DNA of 64,000 nt from Limnohabitans sp. 2KL-1 (lineage in GTDB: Bacteria; Pseudomonadota; Gammaproteobacteria; Burkholderiales; Burkholderiaceae_C). Below are positions 34,316 to 43,633 of the stretch, one piece after another. Numbering within the stretch: the first letter of the stretch is position 1; each line of letters opens with the position of its first letter. A program made the position numbers and the translations under genes. The stretch spans positions 248,001 through 312,000 of the forward strand of contig NZ_NESL01000002.1 in NCBI RefSeq assembly GCF_003063435.1, in the 5' to 3' direction. The notes under the pieces were generated by a model. That model searched no databases, was not told where the DNA came from, and was given only the letters and a program-made list of their open reading frames with translations.

Positions 34316-34445
34316 GCCGCCCACCGCACGAGGCTTTGTCACAGGGCTGACGCCCAGGCTTGGCGCTCAGGCCCATACTGTGTCAGTGCCCCACCGAACA
34401 TGCCTGAACGGGTGGTTTTACCAACGCTTTGATCCTACTTTTTTG

Positions 34446-35765
34446 ATGAAAACCGATGTCGCCATCCTTGGCGCTGGCGCAGCCGGCATGTTCGTGGCCC
34501 TCGCCGCTCAAGCGCGGGGGCTGAGCGTCGTCCTGATCGATCCATCAGCGCATACCCCCAACAATTTGGCCATCAGCGGGGGGTTGTTTCCGGCCGCAGG
34601 TTCTGCCCTGCAGCGGTCTTCGGGCACGCAAGACAGTCCAGAGGCCTGGCTGGATGACCTGCGCCAATTTGCACCGGGCATGGTCAATGAAAACATCGCC
34701 AGCTCCGTGGCCCATGCCCTGCCACTGGCGACCGCTTTTTTGGTCAATGACTGCGCAGCGCCAGTGCAGTTTTTGCCCGACGTTGTGGCACCAGGCCACC
34801 GGCAATTGCGCTTTCACTGTGTCGCGCCCGCCTCGGGGGCCGCATTGCACACCTGGTTTCGCCAAGCTTGCATGCAACAGCCCCGCATCCGGTTTGTAAC
34901 GGACCGCGCCCATGTCACGCGTGGGGCACAGGACTTTCAGTTGACCACCGCACAAGACACCTACCACGCCTGTCAGATCGTGCTGGCCGGCGGTGGCTTT
35001 GGGGCCAACCCCGAGATGGTGGCACGCTTCATCCCCGGCATGGCTGGCGCGCTGCACAACGGCTCATCCACCCAGGACGGCAGCACCATGGCCCTGGGCA
35101 TGGCATGGGGCGCGCAACTTTGGGGCATGGACGGCTACCAGGGACAAGGCCACACGCACCCGGGCGGTGCCACGCGCTTGGGCATGTCCATTCCGCCTTT
35201 GGGCGGCATCCTGGTCAATCGGCAGGGGTTGCGGTTTGTCGCCGAGGACATCGGCCCCTCAGCTCTCGCGCCGCAAGTGCTGGCACAAGACAATGGCCTG
35301 GCACTGGAGGTGTTTGATGCAGCCATCGAAGCCCAACTGGGCAACCACGGTGCATATCAGCAAGCCGTGCAGGCCGGTCGCGTCATGACGGCCGACAGCG
35401 TGGCCAGCCTGGCCGAAGAGGCCGGTGTGGACCCCGCAGCACTGACGCGCACGCTCACACAAGTGAGCGCCTTGGCGCAAGGTCAGGCCAACGACCCGCT
35501 GGGGCGGCGCAGCTTTGCCCGGGTGCTGCGCCCACCGTTCAAAGCCTCTTGGGTCACAGGGGCTTTGTCGCACACACAAGGCGGTTTGCTCACACAAGCC
35601 GACGGCGCAGTGCTGGACCCACAGGGCAACACGATCCCGGGCGTCTTTGCCGCCGGGGGCTGCGCGGCGGGATTGTCAGGACGAGGTGCCGACGGCTACC
35701 TGCCCGGCAACGGCCTGGCCCAGGCATTTGGCCTGGGCTGGCGGGTGGCCCAGGCCCTGGGCTGA
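34446..35765 (+). CDS. FAD-binding fumarate reductase/succinate dehydrogenase-like flavoprotein
   Basis: A 439-residue flavoenzyme of the FAD-binding-2 family. KTDVAILGAGAAGMFVALAA is the N-terminal dinucleotide fold, LAGGGFGANPEMVARF follows, and the C-terminal GVFAAGGCAAGLSGRGADGY completes the FAD site. The family covers fumarate reductase, 3-ketosteroid dehydrogenase and tricarballylate dehydrogenase. These reduce or oxidise a C-C bond next to a carbonyl. Start chosen at the ATG at 34446, two codons before the dinucleotide fold. It lies downstream of the GntR gene on the same strand. Confidence 0.8.
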   Translation: MKTDVAILGAGAAGMFVALAAQARGLSVVLIDPSAHTPNNLAISGGLFPAAGSALQRSSGTQDSPEAWLDDLRQFAPGMVNENIASSVAHALPLATAFLVNDCAAPVQFLPDVVAPGHRQLRFHCVAPASGAALHTWFRQACMQQPRIRFVTDRAHVTRGAQDFQLTTAQDTYHACQIVLAGGGFGANPEMVARFIPGMAGALHNGSSTQDGSTMALGMAWGAQLWGMDGYQGQGHTHPGGATRLGMSIPPLGGILVNRQGLRFVAEDIGPSALAPQVLAQDNGLALEVFDAAIEAQLGNHGAYQQAVQAGRVMTADSVASLAEEAGVDPAALTRTLTQVSALAQGQANDPLGRRSFARVLRPPFKASWVTGALSHTQGGLLTQADGAVLDPQGNTIPGVFAAGGCAAGLSGRGADGYLPGNGLAQAFGLGWRVAQALG

Positions 35766-35783
35766 GCGACAAAGGGGCTTCGA

Positions 35784-36776
35784 TCACTCGGCTTTGGCCC
35801 CTGAGATTTCCACGGCGCGCTTGAATTTGGCCATTTCGCTGCGATGAAAGGCTTGCGTTTCGGTGGCACTGGAACCCACGACGGTGGCACCCTGCGCCTC
35901 CAGTTGCTGCTTCACACCCGGATCGTCCAGCGCTTTTTTGACTTCGGCCTGAATGCGGGACACCAACGCCGGTGGCGTGCCTGCCGGGGCCATGAGCACG
36001 ATCCAGGCCGTGGCGTCAAAACCCGGGATGAATTCCGAGATGGCCGGCACTTGTGGCAACTGGGGCGAGCGTTTGAGCGACGTGACCGCCAGCGGCACGA
36101 TGGCCCCTGCCTTGATCTGCCCCACCAAAGAGGGCAAGCCCTCGACACCCGTCTGGACATCGCCGGCCATCACGGCCTGCATGGCCGGCGAGCCGCCCCG
36201 ATAACCGACGTGGGTGAGCTTGATGCCCGCATCGGCCTTGATCAACTCCATCACCAGATGTGATGTGGTGCCTGGCCCGGAAGAAGCATGGGCCAGCTTG
36301 TCGGGTTGCACTTTGGCCGCAGCGATCAAGTCCGGCAAAGTTTTAAAGCTTTGCTTGGGACTGGTGACAACGACTTGAGGAAACGACACCAGTTGCGTCA
36401 CCGCCGTGAAGTCCTTGAGCGCGTCGTAGGGCAGTTTGGCGAACAAATAAGGGTTGATCGCCATGGTGCCGGGCGAGCCCAGCAGCAAGGTGTAGCCATC
36501 AGCTTTGGCCCGGGCCGCAAAGTCGGTGCCGATGTTGCCGCTGGCACCCGTCTTGTTGTCCACATTCATGCCTTGGCCGGTGTTCGCAGCCATCTTGTTG
36601 GCAATGATGCGGGCCACCACATCCACCGCAGAGCCTGCCGCAAACGGGTTGACCCAAGTCACAGGTCGCGTGGGCCAATCGCTGGCCTGGGCCAGGCTGT
36701 CGAGCGGTGCCAACAGGGGCAGCAAGGCCAGGCTGGTGGCCAGCGCCAGTCGGCGTCGACGGGACGATGAAGTCAT
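35784..36776 (-). CDS. Bug-family tricarboxylate-type substrate-binding protein (second)
   Basis: A 330-residue exported receptor. Signal peptide SSRRRRLALATSLALLPLLAPLDSLAQ-type leader, then WPTRPVTWVNPFAAGSAVDVVAR and NVDNKTGASGNIGTDFAARA, as in Bug proteins, ending with LEAQGATVVGSSATETQAFH. The ATG at 36776 has an excellent AAAGGAG ribosome site. It is the second such receptor in the region and lies between the flavoprotein (convergent) and the OYE-type reductase (same strand, upstream). Confidence 0.9.
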   Translation of the reverse strand: MTSSSRRRRLALATSLALLPLLAPLDSLAQASDWPTRPVTWVNPFAAGSAVDVVARIIANKMAANTGQGMNVDNKTGASGNIGTDFAARAKADGYTLLLGSPGTMAINPYLFAKLPYDALKDFTAVTQLVSFPQVVVTSPKQSFKTLPDLIAAAKVQPDKLAHASSGPGTTSHLVMELIKADAGIKLTHVGYRGGSPAMQAVMAGDVQTGVEGLPSLVGQIKAGAIVPLAVTSLKRSPQLPQVPAISEFIPGFDATAWIVLMAPAGTPPALVSRIQAEVKKALDDPGVKQQLEAQGATVVGSSATETQAFHRSEMAKFKRAVEISGAKAE

Positions 36777-36888
36777 GAAAGTCTCCTTTGTGGTGAATAA
36801 ACGCATGATGTGTGAGCGCCGCCCCCTGATGGCCATCCCACCACCTCGCGGCGGCAGCCCGATGGCACCGCGGGCAGCGACAGCGAAT

Positions 36889-38880
36889 TCAAATCGACAC
36901 CCCCAGAGAATACCCTTGGGCCGTGGCTGACAAGGTATCGCCAGCGGCCAGGCAATCTCCGACCAGATGCACCGGCCGCCCCGTGGCCTGCAAGGCGGCC
37001 AGCAAATCGGTATCGGGGGCGCGTGGCGTGGCATAAGTGATCAGGGCCACATCATCAACAAAGCCAGCACAGCCCCCAAATACGCTGTCATAGGGCACGC
37101 GGGCCTGCTCCTCAAACGCGTCGTCCCAGCGCAGCTGACTCAATGTCAGCACCTGCACACCCGCTTGGTGCATGCGCCGCAGGACGCCCTGCCGCGTGAC
37201 CAGGCTGCAATCGGCCGCGATGTGTTCGCGCGGGGTCATCAGCACCACCTTGTCAAACAAAGTGGCCAGTTTTTCAGCCACGGCATAGGTCGCTTCCACT
37301 GGATCGAGGTCCCAGATCAAGGCCGTGCCGGGCTGACGCCGGGTGTAGCGCGGCAGTTGGGCGCACAGCGTTGGCAAGTCGGCAATCATGCCCAGCGCCT
37401 GCAACTCGGCAGGCAACTCCAGTGGCCAATGCGGTGTGCCGCCCGTGGCCAGGATGAACTCATCGCTGTTTTGCTGTGCGATGTCTTGGCTGAGCAGCCT
37501 GCGGCCCAGATCAAAATGCACCCCATGCTCCAGTGCCCGTTCGTACTGGTGGTCGTAAATGCTGGACAGCGCATCCAGCGTCGGCAGGCTGGCCAGGCGT
37601 CTGGCCTTGCCGCCCACCTGCAGGGATGCCCCCACCACGGTCACCTGATGCCCGCGTGCAGCAGCCACCCAAGCCGCTTCCAGCCCCGCGATGCCCGCAC
37701 CGATGACCAACAGTTTTTTAGCCTCGCGCGCCGCGACCAACGGCTGCCCTTCCGTTTGTGCCGCCAATCGGGGATTGTTGTCGCAGGCTATCGGGCGGTC
37801 CTGAACGATGGTCTTCCAGCAGGTGTTGCAGGAAACGCAGTAACGGATGCTGGCTGCACGCCCGGCAAGGGCTTTGCGTGGCCAGTCCGGATCCGTGATC
37901 AAAGGCCGCCCCAAACCAATGAGAGACACCCGCCGATCCTGCAGCAGCGCCTGAGCTTCGGCCGGGTCGGTGATCCGGCCCAAACTCATCACGGCGACGC
38001 CCCGCGCATGCGCGGCCAGACGCTCGGTCAGCCCCGCATAAGGCATGCGAGGCCCAGCACTGTCGGGCAAATGCATCTCCAGTGAACGCGCATGGGCCCC
38101 TTGGGCAAAGGCAAGATAGTCGGGGCGGCACTGGTCAAGCAAGGCCTCAAGGGTCAGGATGGCCTGCTCGGGCGGTAAGCTGTCGACCAACCCGTCGTCG
38201 GCCGGCATCTTGATGCCGATGATGAAACGGTCGCCACAGGCTTGTCGGATGGCCAGGACCATGTCGGCCAACCAGCGGGTGCGACCGTGGACATCCCCAC
38301 CGTAGCCATCCTCGCGGTGATTGGCCCGAGGCGATAAAAAAAGGTGAAACAAATGGCCATGGCAGGCCGACAGTTCAACACCGGAAAAACCCGCACCTTG
38401 CAAGCGAGCTGCCCGTTCAGCCACCATGCCCACCCAATCCTGGACTTCTGCTGTGCTCATGGCACGGGGCATGGTGCCACTGAGGTCATCGGGCAACGCA
38501 CTCGGTGCCAACGCACGAACACCACGACCCGGAATGTGACGGCCACGCCCGGGGTCCTGAATCTGCGCGATCAAGCGGCAGCCATGGCCTTCCACGGCAT
38601 CGGCCAATCGCGCCAAACCCGCCACATGGGCGTCCCGGTAGGCAGGCAGGCGCATGGCGTTTTGCCACTCGCCCAGACCGATCGGCTCGGTGACAAGCAT
38701 GGCCGCGCCCCCTCGAGCCCGGGCTTCGCAATACCGCAAATAGGCCTCGCCCAAGGCGCTGTGCGCGCCCAAACGGGTCGAAATCGAGGCGTGCACGATC
38801 CGGTTGGCAAGTCGCAGGCCACCGAGCTGCAAAGGCGAAAACAACGCGGGGTAAGGCCCGTCAGAAACGAGGGGGCTCAT
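36889..38880 (-). CDS. Old-yellow-enzyme-type NADH:flavin oxidoreductase with Fe-S and NAD(P) domains
   Basis: A 663-residue multidomain reductase like 2,4-dienoyl-CoA reductase and trimethylamine dehydrogenase. The N-terminal TIM barrel binds FMN (LFSPLQLGGLRLANRIV; HGHLFHLFLSPRANHREDGYGG). A Cys cluster, CVSCNTC with a later Cys in IACDNNP, would hold a 4Fe-4S centre. The C-terminal half has FAD/NAD(P) domains starting at KKLLVIGAGIAGLEAAWVAAARG. Such enzymes reduce conjugated double bonds. With the neighbouring monooxygenase and lyase genes it suggests a route for an unsaturated or aromatic carboxylate. Confidence 0.88.
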   Translation of the reverse strand: MSPLVSDGPYPALFSPLQLGGLRLANRIVHASISTRLGAHSALGEAYLRYCEARARGGAAMLVTEPIGLGEWQNAMRLPAYRDAHVAGLARLADAVEGHGCRLIAQIQDPGRGRHIPGRGVRALAPSALPDDLSGTMPRAMSTAEVQDWVGMVAERAARLQGAGFSGVELSACHGHLFHLFLSPRANHREDGYGGDVHGRTRWLADMVLAIRQACGDRFIIGIKMPADDGLVDSLPPEQAILTLEALLDQCRPDYLAFAQGAHARSLEMHLPDSAGPRMPYAGLTERLAAHARGVAVMSLGRITDPAEAQALLQDRRVSLIGLGRPLITDPDWPRKALAGRAASIRYCVSCNTCWKTIVQDRPIACDNNPRLAAQTEGQPLVAAREAKKLLVIGAGIAGLEAAWVAAARGHQVTVVGASLQVGGKARRLASLPTLDALSSIYDHQYERALEHGVHFDLGRRLLSQDIAQQNSDEFILATGGTPHWPLELPAELQALGMIADLPTLCAQLPRYTRRQPGTALIWDLDPVEATYAVAEKLATLFDKVVLMTPREHIAADCSLVTRQGVLRRMHQAGVQVLTLSQLRWDDAFEEQARVPYDSVFGGCAGFVDDVALITYATPRAPDTDLLAALQATGRPVHLVGDCLAAGDTLSATAQGYSLGVSI

Positions 38881-39229
38881 CCTGGCTCAGCGGTAACGGC
38901 AAGCTGTGAACAAAAGAGCGCGCCATAAGGGCCGCATGGGCGCACCACGCTCGCCATCACCCCAACACACGAGCACCTCCGCCCTCTTGAGTAGTTCAAA
39001 CACATGCGCAGAAGTATGACGCACTGAAACTCTTGACGAGCCCCCGTGGTAACCCCAATGCCTCATACCCTGCCCCTCCGCACGCCCTGAAAGATGGAGG
39101 AAGGCAAGATCAGGCCGCATTCAGGTCAAGGCGCACCGTCCATGCCGATCCGGCCAAAGGACCAAGGCTTGGTAGATGTCATTGGTTTCGTTGGTGTCGC
39201 CAAGCAAGGTGCTCGGCCCTTGGCACTTC
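38881..39229. other. Intergenic region without a supported gene
   Basis: About 350 bases between the OYE-type reductase start and the end of an unrecognised minus-strand gene. Its composition is normal for the window. I see no conserved frame, repeat or clear terminator. Confidence 0.4.
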
Positions 39230-39841
39230 TCAGACGGCCAGAAAATACCCGTCCGTTGGCGACAAACTGCTGGCCGGCTTTGGCAGCAAATCAAAGGCCA
39301 CTTGCTTGAATGCCGCGACCAGAACACCTTCGTCCAACGCCATGATGTCGTCTTGAAGGAGCTTGGTGAAAAACATGTCGGCTGACAGACCCGTTGCATG
39401 CATGTCGAAATAGTCCGCCACCAAATTGCGGTAGAAAAGCACAAATTCCCGCATGAGGCCACTGGTGCGAGCGGTATCCAGCAGACCAGCCTGCTCCGGG
39501 ACAGAAAGAAGTTTCAGGGGGTTTTCGTTGTAAAGACCAAAACGGGTCCAGGCAAATTTGGGGTAAGCCGTTTCGCTGCGCCAGCGGGCGTAATGCGGTT
39601 TGAAATACGATTGCATGCATTGGTCCGTGGCCACCACAGCAAAAAGGCAAAGTACGAACAACGGCCTGACTTCGGAGTCCATGGGCCCCAGGTCGGCTTC
39701 GACATGAGACCAGTTCTTGCCACCAAACAACACCAACTCCTGGTCGTTGAGGATGTCTTTGAGAACCTGTGGCACCTCGCTGAACTGCAGTTTCGCAATA
39801 TCGCTTTGGAAGCCGGTATCGAAGTAGTGCTCGATGTTCAT
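39230..39841 (-). CDS. Unrecognised 203-residue protein
   Basis: An open frame of 203 residues with a GAGG ribosome site before the ATG at 39841. The protein is soluble-looking, with an acidic N-terminus (MNIEHYFDTGFQSDIAKL), a central hydrophobic stretch VLCLFAVVATDQCM and aromatic-rich helices (YPKFAWTRFGLYNENP, EFVLFYRNLVADYFDMH). I recognise no family motif. Base composition is lower in G+C than its neighbours, and the ~150 bases upstream are extremely A+T-rich, which may signal horizontal acquisition. That it is a real gene is supported by the ribosome site and protein-like composition, not by a recognised homologue. Confidence 0.6.
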   Translation of the reverse strand: MNIEHYFDTGFQSDIAKLQFSEVPQVLKDILNDQELVLFGGKNWSHVEADLGPMDSEVRPLFVLCLFAVVATDQCMQSYFKPHYARWRSETAYPKFAWTRFGLYNENPLKLLSVPEQAGLLDTARTSGLMREFVLFYRNLVADYFDMHATGLSADMFFTKLLQDDIMALDEGVLVAAFKQVAFDLLPKPASSLSPTDGYFLAV

Positions 39842-40185
39842 GTCTTTGCCTCTCGTCAGAAAATGAATTCAGCGGACAACGCGCTCCACATCGAAACATG
39901 GAGGCAGGTAGCTTGGCTAGGCAGGCAAAACTTTATATTTGTTTTTTCTTTTGGGCCTATTTTGTTTTTAATGTATCTTAATAATTATTTTTAAAAAATT
40001 AAAGCAATTTAAAGTTGTTACATATTGTTTAAATGGGGCACGTGAAATACCACCGCTACACGGTCTGCGCGACAGATGAGACCAGCTGTGGGCTGGCGTT
40101 CACTGTCCGACTGGACGCAGGCGAACAGCGACAAAGGCTTGTCAGAAACGGCCGACGGACTGGCCTCGCTTGACCCGAAAAGACC
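39842..40185. other. A+T-rich intergenic region
   Basis: About 340 bases. The stretch 39925-40035 is almost entirely A and T, with runs of T and A, and lies upstream of the unrecognised minus-strand gene, where it may act as promoter or as a binding site for a silencing protein. The remainder, next to the ABC-receptor stop codon, shows nothing I can name. Confidence 0.45.
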
Positions 40186-41457
40186 TCAGCCCGGCCGCAC
40201 CATCTTGCAGGTGCTGGGCAGACGGGCCTGCTCGGCCTTGATCTGGCGCACCACCTTGAAGCCGTAGCCCGAACCTTCCACGTCAAACGGCACACCGGGC
40301 ACACCTTGGCGCTGCATCACGCCCACCACCAAGGGCTGCTGGAACTGGTGGTCTTCGGCGCGCATGAAGCCGGTTTGCCCAGCCGTGCTGACGCGGGCTT
40401 TTTCCAGCGCCAGCGCCACGGCCACGGGATCGGTGCCACCGGCTTTTTCGACCGCCTGGGCCAGGGCCTCCACCATCAACTGCATGCGCACATGCACATA
40501 GTCTTCCGAGGGCTTGCTGAAACGCTGGCGGAAAGATTGGTAAAACGCTTCGCTGGCTTTGCCAGGCACATTGGGCAACCAGTCGGCCACCGCAATCACG
40601 CGGTCCACACCGGCATCACCCAAAGCCGCAGGCGCCCCCAACGCGTTGCCATAAAAGGTGTAGAACTTGCCTTCGTAACCCGCCTCACGGGCGGCCTTGA
40701 CCAGCAAGGTCAGGTCATTGCCCCAGTTGCCGGTGATGACCGCTTGTGCGCCGCTGGCCTTGATCTTGGCGGCGTAGGGCAAAAAGTCTTTCACGCGGCC
40801 CATGGGGTGCAACTCATCGCCCACCACCTTCACATCCGGGCGCTTGTCTGCCAACTGGCGTTTGGCTTCACGCAGCACAGCCTGGCCAAAGCTGTAATCC
40901 TGTCCGATCAGGTAAGCCGATTTGACTTTTTTGTCAGCCTGCAAAACCTGCATCAAGGCGGTCATGCGCATGTCAGCGTGGGCGTCAAAACGGAAATGCC
41001 AGAAGCTGCATTTCTCGTTCGTCAGGATCGGGTCCACCGCCGAGTAGTTCAAAAACAGCACGCGCTTGGCTGGCTCGCGCTCGTTGTGTTTGTTGATCGC
41101 GTCAATCAAGGCCGCCGCATTGCCCGATGAGTTGCCCTGCAACACCACCTGCGCCCCATCGTCGATGGCCGACTTGAGGGCCGACAAGGCTTCTTCGCTT
41201 TGGCCTTTGCTGTCGTAACGCTCCAGCACCATGGGTCGCATGCCCTGCGCGGTCTTGACGCCGCCCCGGGCATTGATCCGCTCCACCGCCCAGGCGATGT
41301 TGCGCACCACGGCCTCACCCGTGTTGCCAAAGGGGCCGCTCAAGCCCTCGATCAAGGCCAATTTGATGGGCGCTGGCGATTGCGCCCACGCAGGCAACAA
41401 CAGCAGGGTTGCAGCCAGTGACACGGCGATACGACGGGAAATGAAGGACAAACGCAT
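40186..41457 (-). CDS. ABC transporter substrate-binding protein, branched-chain amino-acid type
   Basis: A 423-residue periplasmic receptor of the LivJ/Leu-Ile-Val-binding family (type I fold). It has signal peptide FISRRIAVSLAATLLLLPAWAQ, then IKLALIEGLSGPFGNTGEAVVRN and the GNSSGNAAALIDAINKHN ligand region, and a YLIGQDYSFGQAVL hinge segment. Genes for the permeases and ATPases are absent here. The start is the ATG at 41457. A GC-rich hairpin followed by T residues lies just before it and might attenuate read-through from tsaD. Confidence 0.87.
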   Translation of the reverse strand: MRLSFISRRIAVSLAATLLLLPAWAQSPAPIKLALIEGLSGPFGNTGEAVVRNIAWAVERINARGGVKTAQGMRPMVLERYDSKGQSEEALSALKSAIDDGAQVVLQGNSSGNAAALIDAINKHNEREPAKRVLFLNYSAVDPILTNEKCSFWHFRFDAHADMRMTALMQVLQADKKVKSAYLIGQDYSFGQAVLREAKRQLADKRPDVKVVGDELHPMGRVKDFLPYAAKIKASGAQAVITGNWGNDLTLLVKAAREAGYEGKFYTFYGNALGAPAALGDAGVDRVIAVADWLPNVPGKASEAFYQSFRQRFSKPSEDYVHVRMQLMVEALAQAVEKAGGTDPVAVALALEKARVSTAGQTGFMRAEDHQFQQPLVVGVMQRQGVPGVPFDVEGSGYGFKVVRQIKAEQARLPSTCKMVRPG

Positions 41458-41468
41458 ATCAAAAATAG

Positions 41469-41488
41469 AACCCGCCAGAAGGCGGGTT
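41469..41488 (-). terminator. Hairpin with T-run just upstream of the ABC receptor start
   Basis: AACCCGCC / GGCGGGTT with a short loop. On the minus strand it is followed by CTATTTTT within twelve bases of the start codon at 41457. It may terminate transcription from tsaD, or it may act as an attenuator in the receptor's leader. Confidence 0.5.
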
Positions 41489-41559
41489 GAAACCAAGAAG
41501 GGGCGCAGTGTAACTGCCCCGTTAGACACACACGATGGCCGCTGAGTTGAGTGGATTTT

Positions 41560-41656
41560 GTGGGAGGCTGCCTCTGCGGCCGAATGTCTGATGGGACAAC
41601 ACTTTTGAATGGGTGTTGTGGTTTGCACACCTTCGCGAGCAGGGGCTCGCTCCCAC
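41560..41656. repeat. Two palindromic REP-like repeats in opposite orientation
   Basis: GTGGGAGGCTGCCTCTGCGG (with CCGAATG) at 41560-41586 belongs to a family also found at 44328-44354 and 50143-50170. The repeat at 41632-41656 is the reverse complement of the GTGGGAGCGAGCCCCTGCTC family found at 44282 and 54432. Both are imperfect palindromes in the tsaD 3' intergenic region. Confidence 0.75.
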
Positions 41657-41679
41657 AGGGGGGGGCGGGAAACCCAGCG

Positions 41680-42723
41680 TCAAGCCAGTTCGTGCAAGGG
41701 CCAGCGCGGCTTGACGTCGAAGCTGTAACGCGCCTCGGCCTGCTGCGCACCGGCTTGCAAGCGCATGGCGGCGGCCATAGCGATCATGGCCCCGTTGTCG
41801 GTGCACAGGTGCAGCTCGGGGTAATGCACGCGCACTTGGGCTTTGGCGCAAGCCGCATTGAGTTGGGCGCGCAACTCGCGGTTGGCGCCCACGCCGCCCG
41901 CCACCACCAGGCGCTTCATGCCGCTGGTTTTCAAAGCGGTCATCGATTTCTTGACCAGCACTTCCACAATCGCCGCCTGGGTCGAAGCGGCCAAGTCAGC
42001 CCGCTCGGGCGCACCTTCGGTGTGGGCGGCAGGGCCGATTTTCTGGCTCTGGGTCAGCACCGCCGTCTTCAGGCCCGCAAACGAAAAATCCAGATCGCCA
42101 CTGTGCAGCAAGGGCCGGGGCAGTTTGTAGGCCGCAGGGTTCCCCTGCTCGGCCAGGCGAGACAGACCCGGGCCACCGGGATAAGGCAGGCCCATCAGCT
42201 TGGCCGACTTGTCAAAGGCTTCGCCTGCGGCGTCGTCAATGGTCTCGCCCAGCAACTCGTAACGACCCACGCCGTCCACCCGCATCAGCTGCGTGTGGCC
42301 GCCCGACACCAGCAAGGCAATGAACGGAAACTCGGGCGGGTCGGCGCTCAAAAACGGGGAGAGCAAGTGCCCTTCGAGGTGGTGCACGCCCAGCACCGGC
42401 TTGCCCAAAGCAGCAGCCAACGCACAGGCTACGCCAGAGCCCACCAGCAGCGCCCCGGCCAGGCCCGGCCCCCGGGTGTAGGCCACCACGTCAATATCGG
42501 CCAACGCGGTCCCCGCCTCGGCCAGCACCTGGCGCGTGAGCGGCAGCACGCGGCGGATGTGGTCGCGGCTGGCCAGCTCGGGCACCACGCCGCCATAGGC
42601 CTGGTGCATCTCGATCTGGCTGTAAAGCGCGTGCGACAACAAGCGCGGCAAAGCCTCGCCGGTGGTCTCTACCAAGGCCACGCCGGTTTCGTCGCAAGAA
42701 GATTCGATACCCAAAATTCGCAT
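41680..42723 (-). CDS. tsaD: tRNA N6-adenosine threonylcarbamoyltransferase TsaD
   Basis: A 347-residue Kae1/TsaD protein. It transfers threonylcarbamoyl from TC-AMP to A37 of ANN-decoding tRNAs, with TsaB and TsaE. It has [14 protein letters not shown], the metal-binding VHHLEGH (His115/His119), [10 protein letters not shown] and the C-terminal [12 protein letters not shown] motif with the third metal ligand Asp. Length matches bacterial TsaD. The ATG at 42723 begins the conserved MRILGIE. Confidence 0.97.
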   Translation of the reverse strand: MRILGIESSCDETGVALVETTGEALPRLLSHALYSQIEMHQAYGGVVPELASRDHIRRVLPLTRQVLAEAGTALADIDVVAYTRGPGLAGALLVGSGVACALAAALGKPVLGVHHLEGHLLSPFLSADPPEFPFIALLVSGGHTQLMRVDGVGRYELLGETIDDAAGEAFDKSAKLMGLPYPGGPGLSRLAEQGNPAAYKLPRPLLHSGDLDFSFAGLKTAVLTQSQKIGPAAHTEGAPERADLAASTQAAIVEVLVKKSMTALKTSGMKRLVVAGGVGANRELRAQLNAACAKAQVRVHYPELHLCTDNGAMIAMAAAMRLQAGAQQAEARYSFDVKPRWPLHELA

Positions 42724-42812
42724 AACAGGTAGTTTAAGGGGGGCATGGAGGCTGGTACTGCCCTTGGCCATAATCCTTGCAAATGCTTGCCAGCCCAAAC
42801 ACCACTGCCCCT

Positions 42813-42882
42813 GTAGGAGCCAGCCCTGCTGGCGATAGCGTGTTTGGCGCTGCAAATGATCGCCTGCAGGGCAGGCTCCTAC
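42813..42882. repeat. Inverted pair of GTAGGAGCC-type repeats
   Basis: GTAGGAGCCAGCCCTGCTGG (with CGATAGCG) at 42813-42840 and its near reverse complement at 42861-42882 (CGCCTGCAGGGCAGGCTCCT then AC) enclose 20 bases. The pair sits in the divergent region between tsaD and the ModA-like gene and could fold into a long hairpin. Confidence 0.75.
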
Positions 42883-42905
42883 AAAAACACACCGTTGAAT
42901 TCGCC

Positions 42906-43595
42906 ATGACCACACTCCGACTGATTTCCTCCATGGCCACCAAGCCGCTGCTGGCCGATCTGGTGGCGCTTTACAAAGCGCAGGACCCCGACGTTCAAAT
43001 CCAGCTCGAGTCGGTTGGCGGCGTGGACGCAGCCAAACGCGTGCAGGCGGGCGAAGCCTTTGACGGCGTGGTGTTGGCCAGCGACGCCATCGACAAACTG
43101 ACAGCCAGCGGCCATGTGCTGGCGGGCAGCCGCGCCGATCTGGTGCGCTCGGGCGTGGCAGTGGCCGTGCCTGCAGGGCAGCCCGTGCCCGACATCTCGA
43201 GCGAAGCCGCGCTCAAGGCCGCCATCTTGGCTGCGCCCACGCTGGGCTATTCGACCGGCCCGAGCGGCGTGCAGCTGGCCAAACAATTTGAGGCCTGGGG
43301 CATCGCCGAAACCATCGCGCCACGCATCGTGCAGGCCAAACCCGGCGTGCCGGTGGGCTCGCTGGTGGCCCTGGGTGAAGTGTCGTTGGGCTTTCAACAA
43401 CTGAGTGAAATGCTGGGCGTGCAGGGCATCACCATCGTGGGCGGCATGCCCCCAGCGGTGGAGATCATCACCACGTTTTCGGGCAGCGTGGCATCCACCA
43501 GCACGCAACAGGACGCCATGCGTGCGCTGCTGGCTTTTTGGCAATCACCCGCGTGCGACGCACTCAAGCGCCAGCACGGCATGGCCCCGGCCTAA
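42906..43595 (+). CDS. ModA-like substrate-binding protein without a signal peptide
   Basis: A 229-residue type II periplasmic-binding fold resembling molybdate-binding ModA ([69 protein letters not shown]). The N-terminus begins directly with the first beta strand, and there is no signal peptide. The only upstream in-frame sequence is the palindromic repeat pair. It should therefore be cytoplasmic. It lies 38 bases before nasT, where a cytoplasmic nitrate sensor NasS (NrtA-like) normally sits. It may be a sensor that partners NasT. A mis-targeted molybdate-transport relic is the alternative. Confidence 0.8.
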   Translation: MTTLRLISSMATKPLLADLVALYKAQDPDVQIQLESVGGVDAAKRVQAGEAFDGVVLASDAIDKLTASGHVLAGSRADLVRSGVAVAVPAGQPVPDISSEAALKAAILAAPTLGYSTGPSGVQLAKQFEAWGIAETIAPRIVQAKPGVPVGSLVALGEVSLGFQQLSEMLGVQGITIVGGMPPAVEIITTFSGSVASTSTQQDAMRALLAFWQSPACDALKRQHGMAPA

Positions 43596-43633
43596 GTCCT
43601 GCGCTTAGGCGCGCTTCTTGCATCGTTTTGCCC

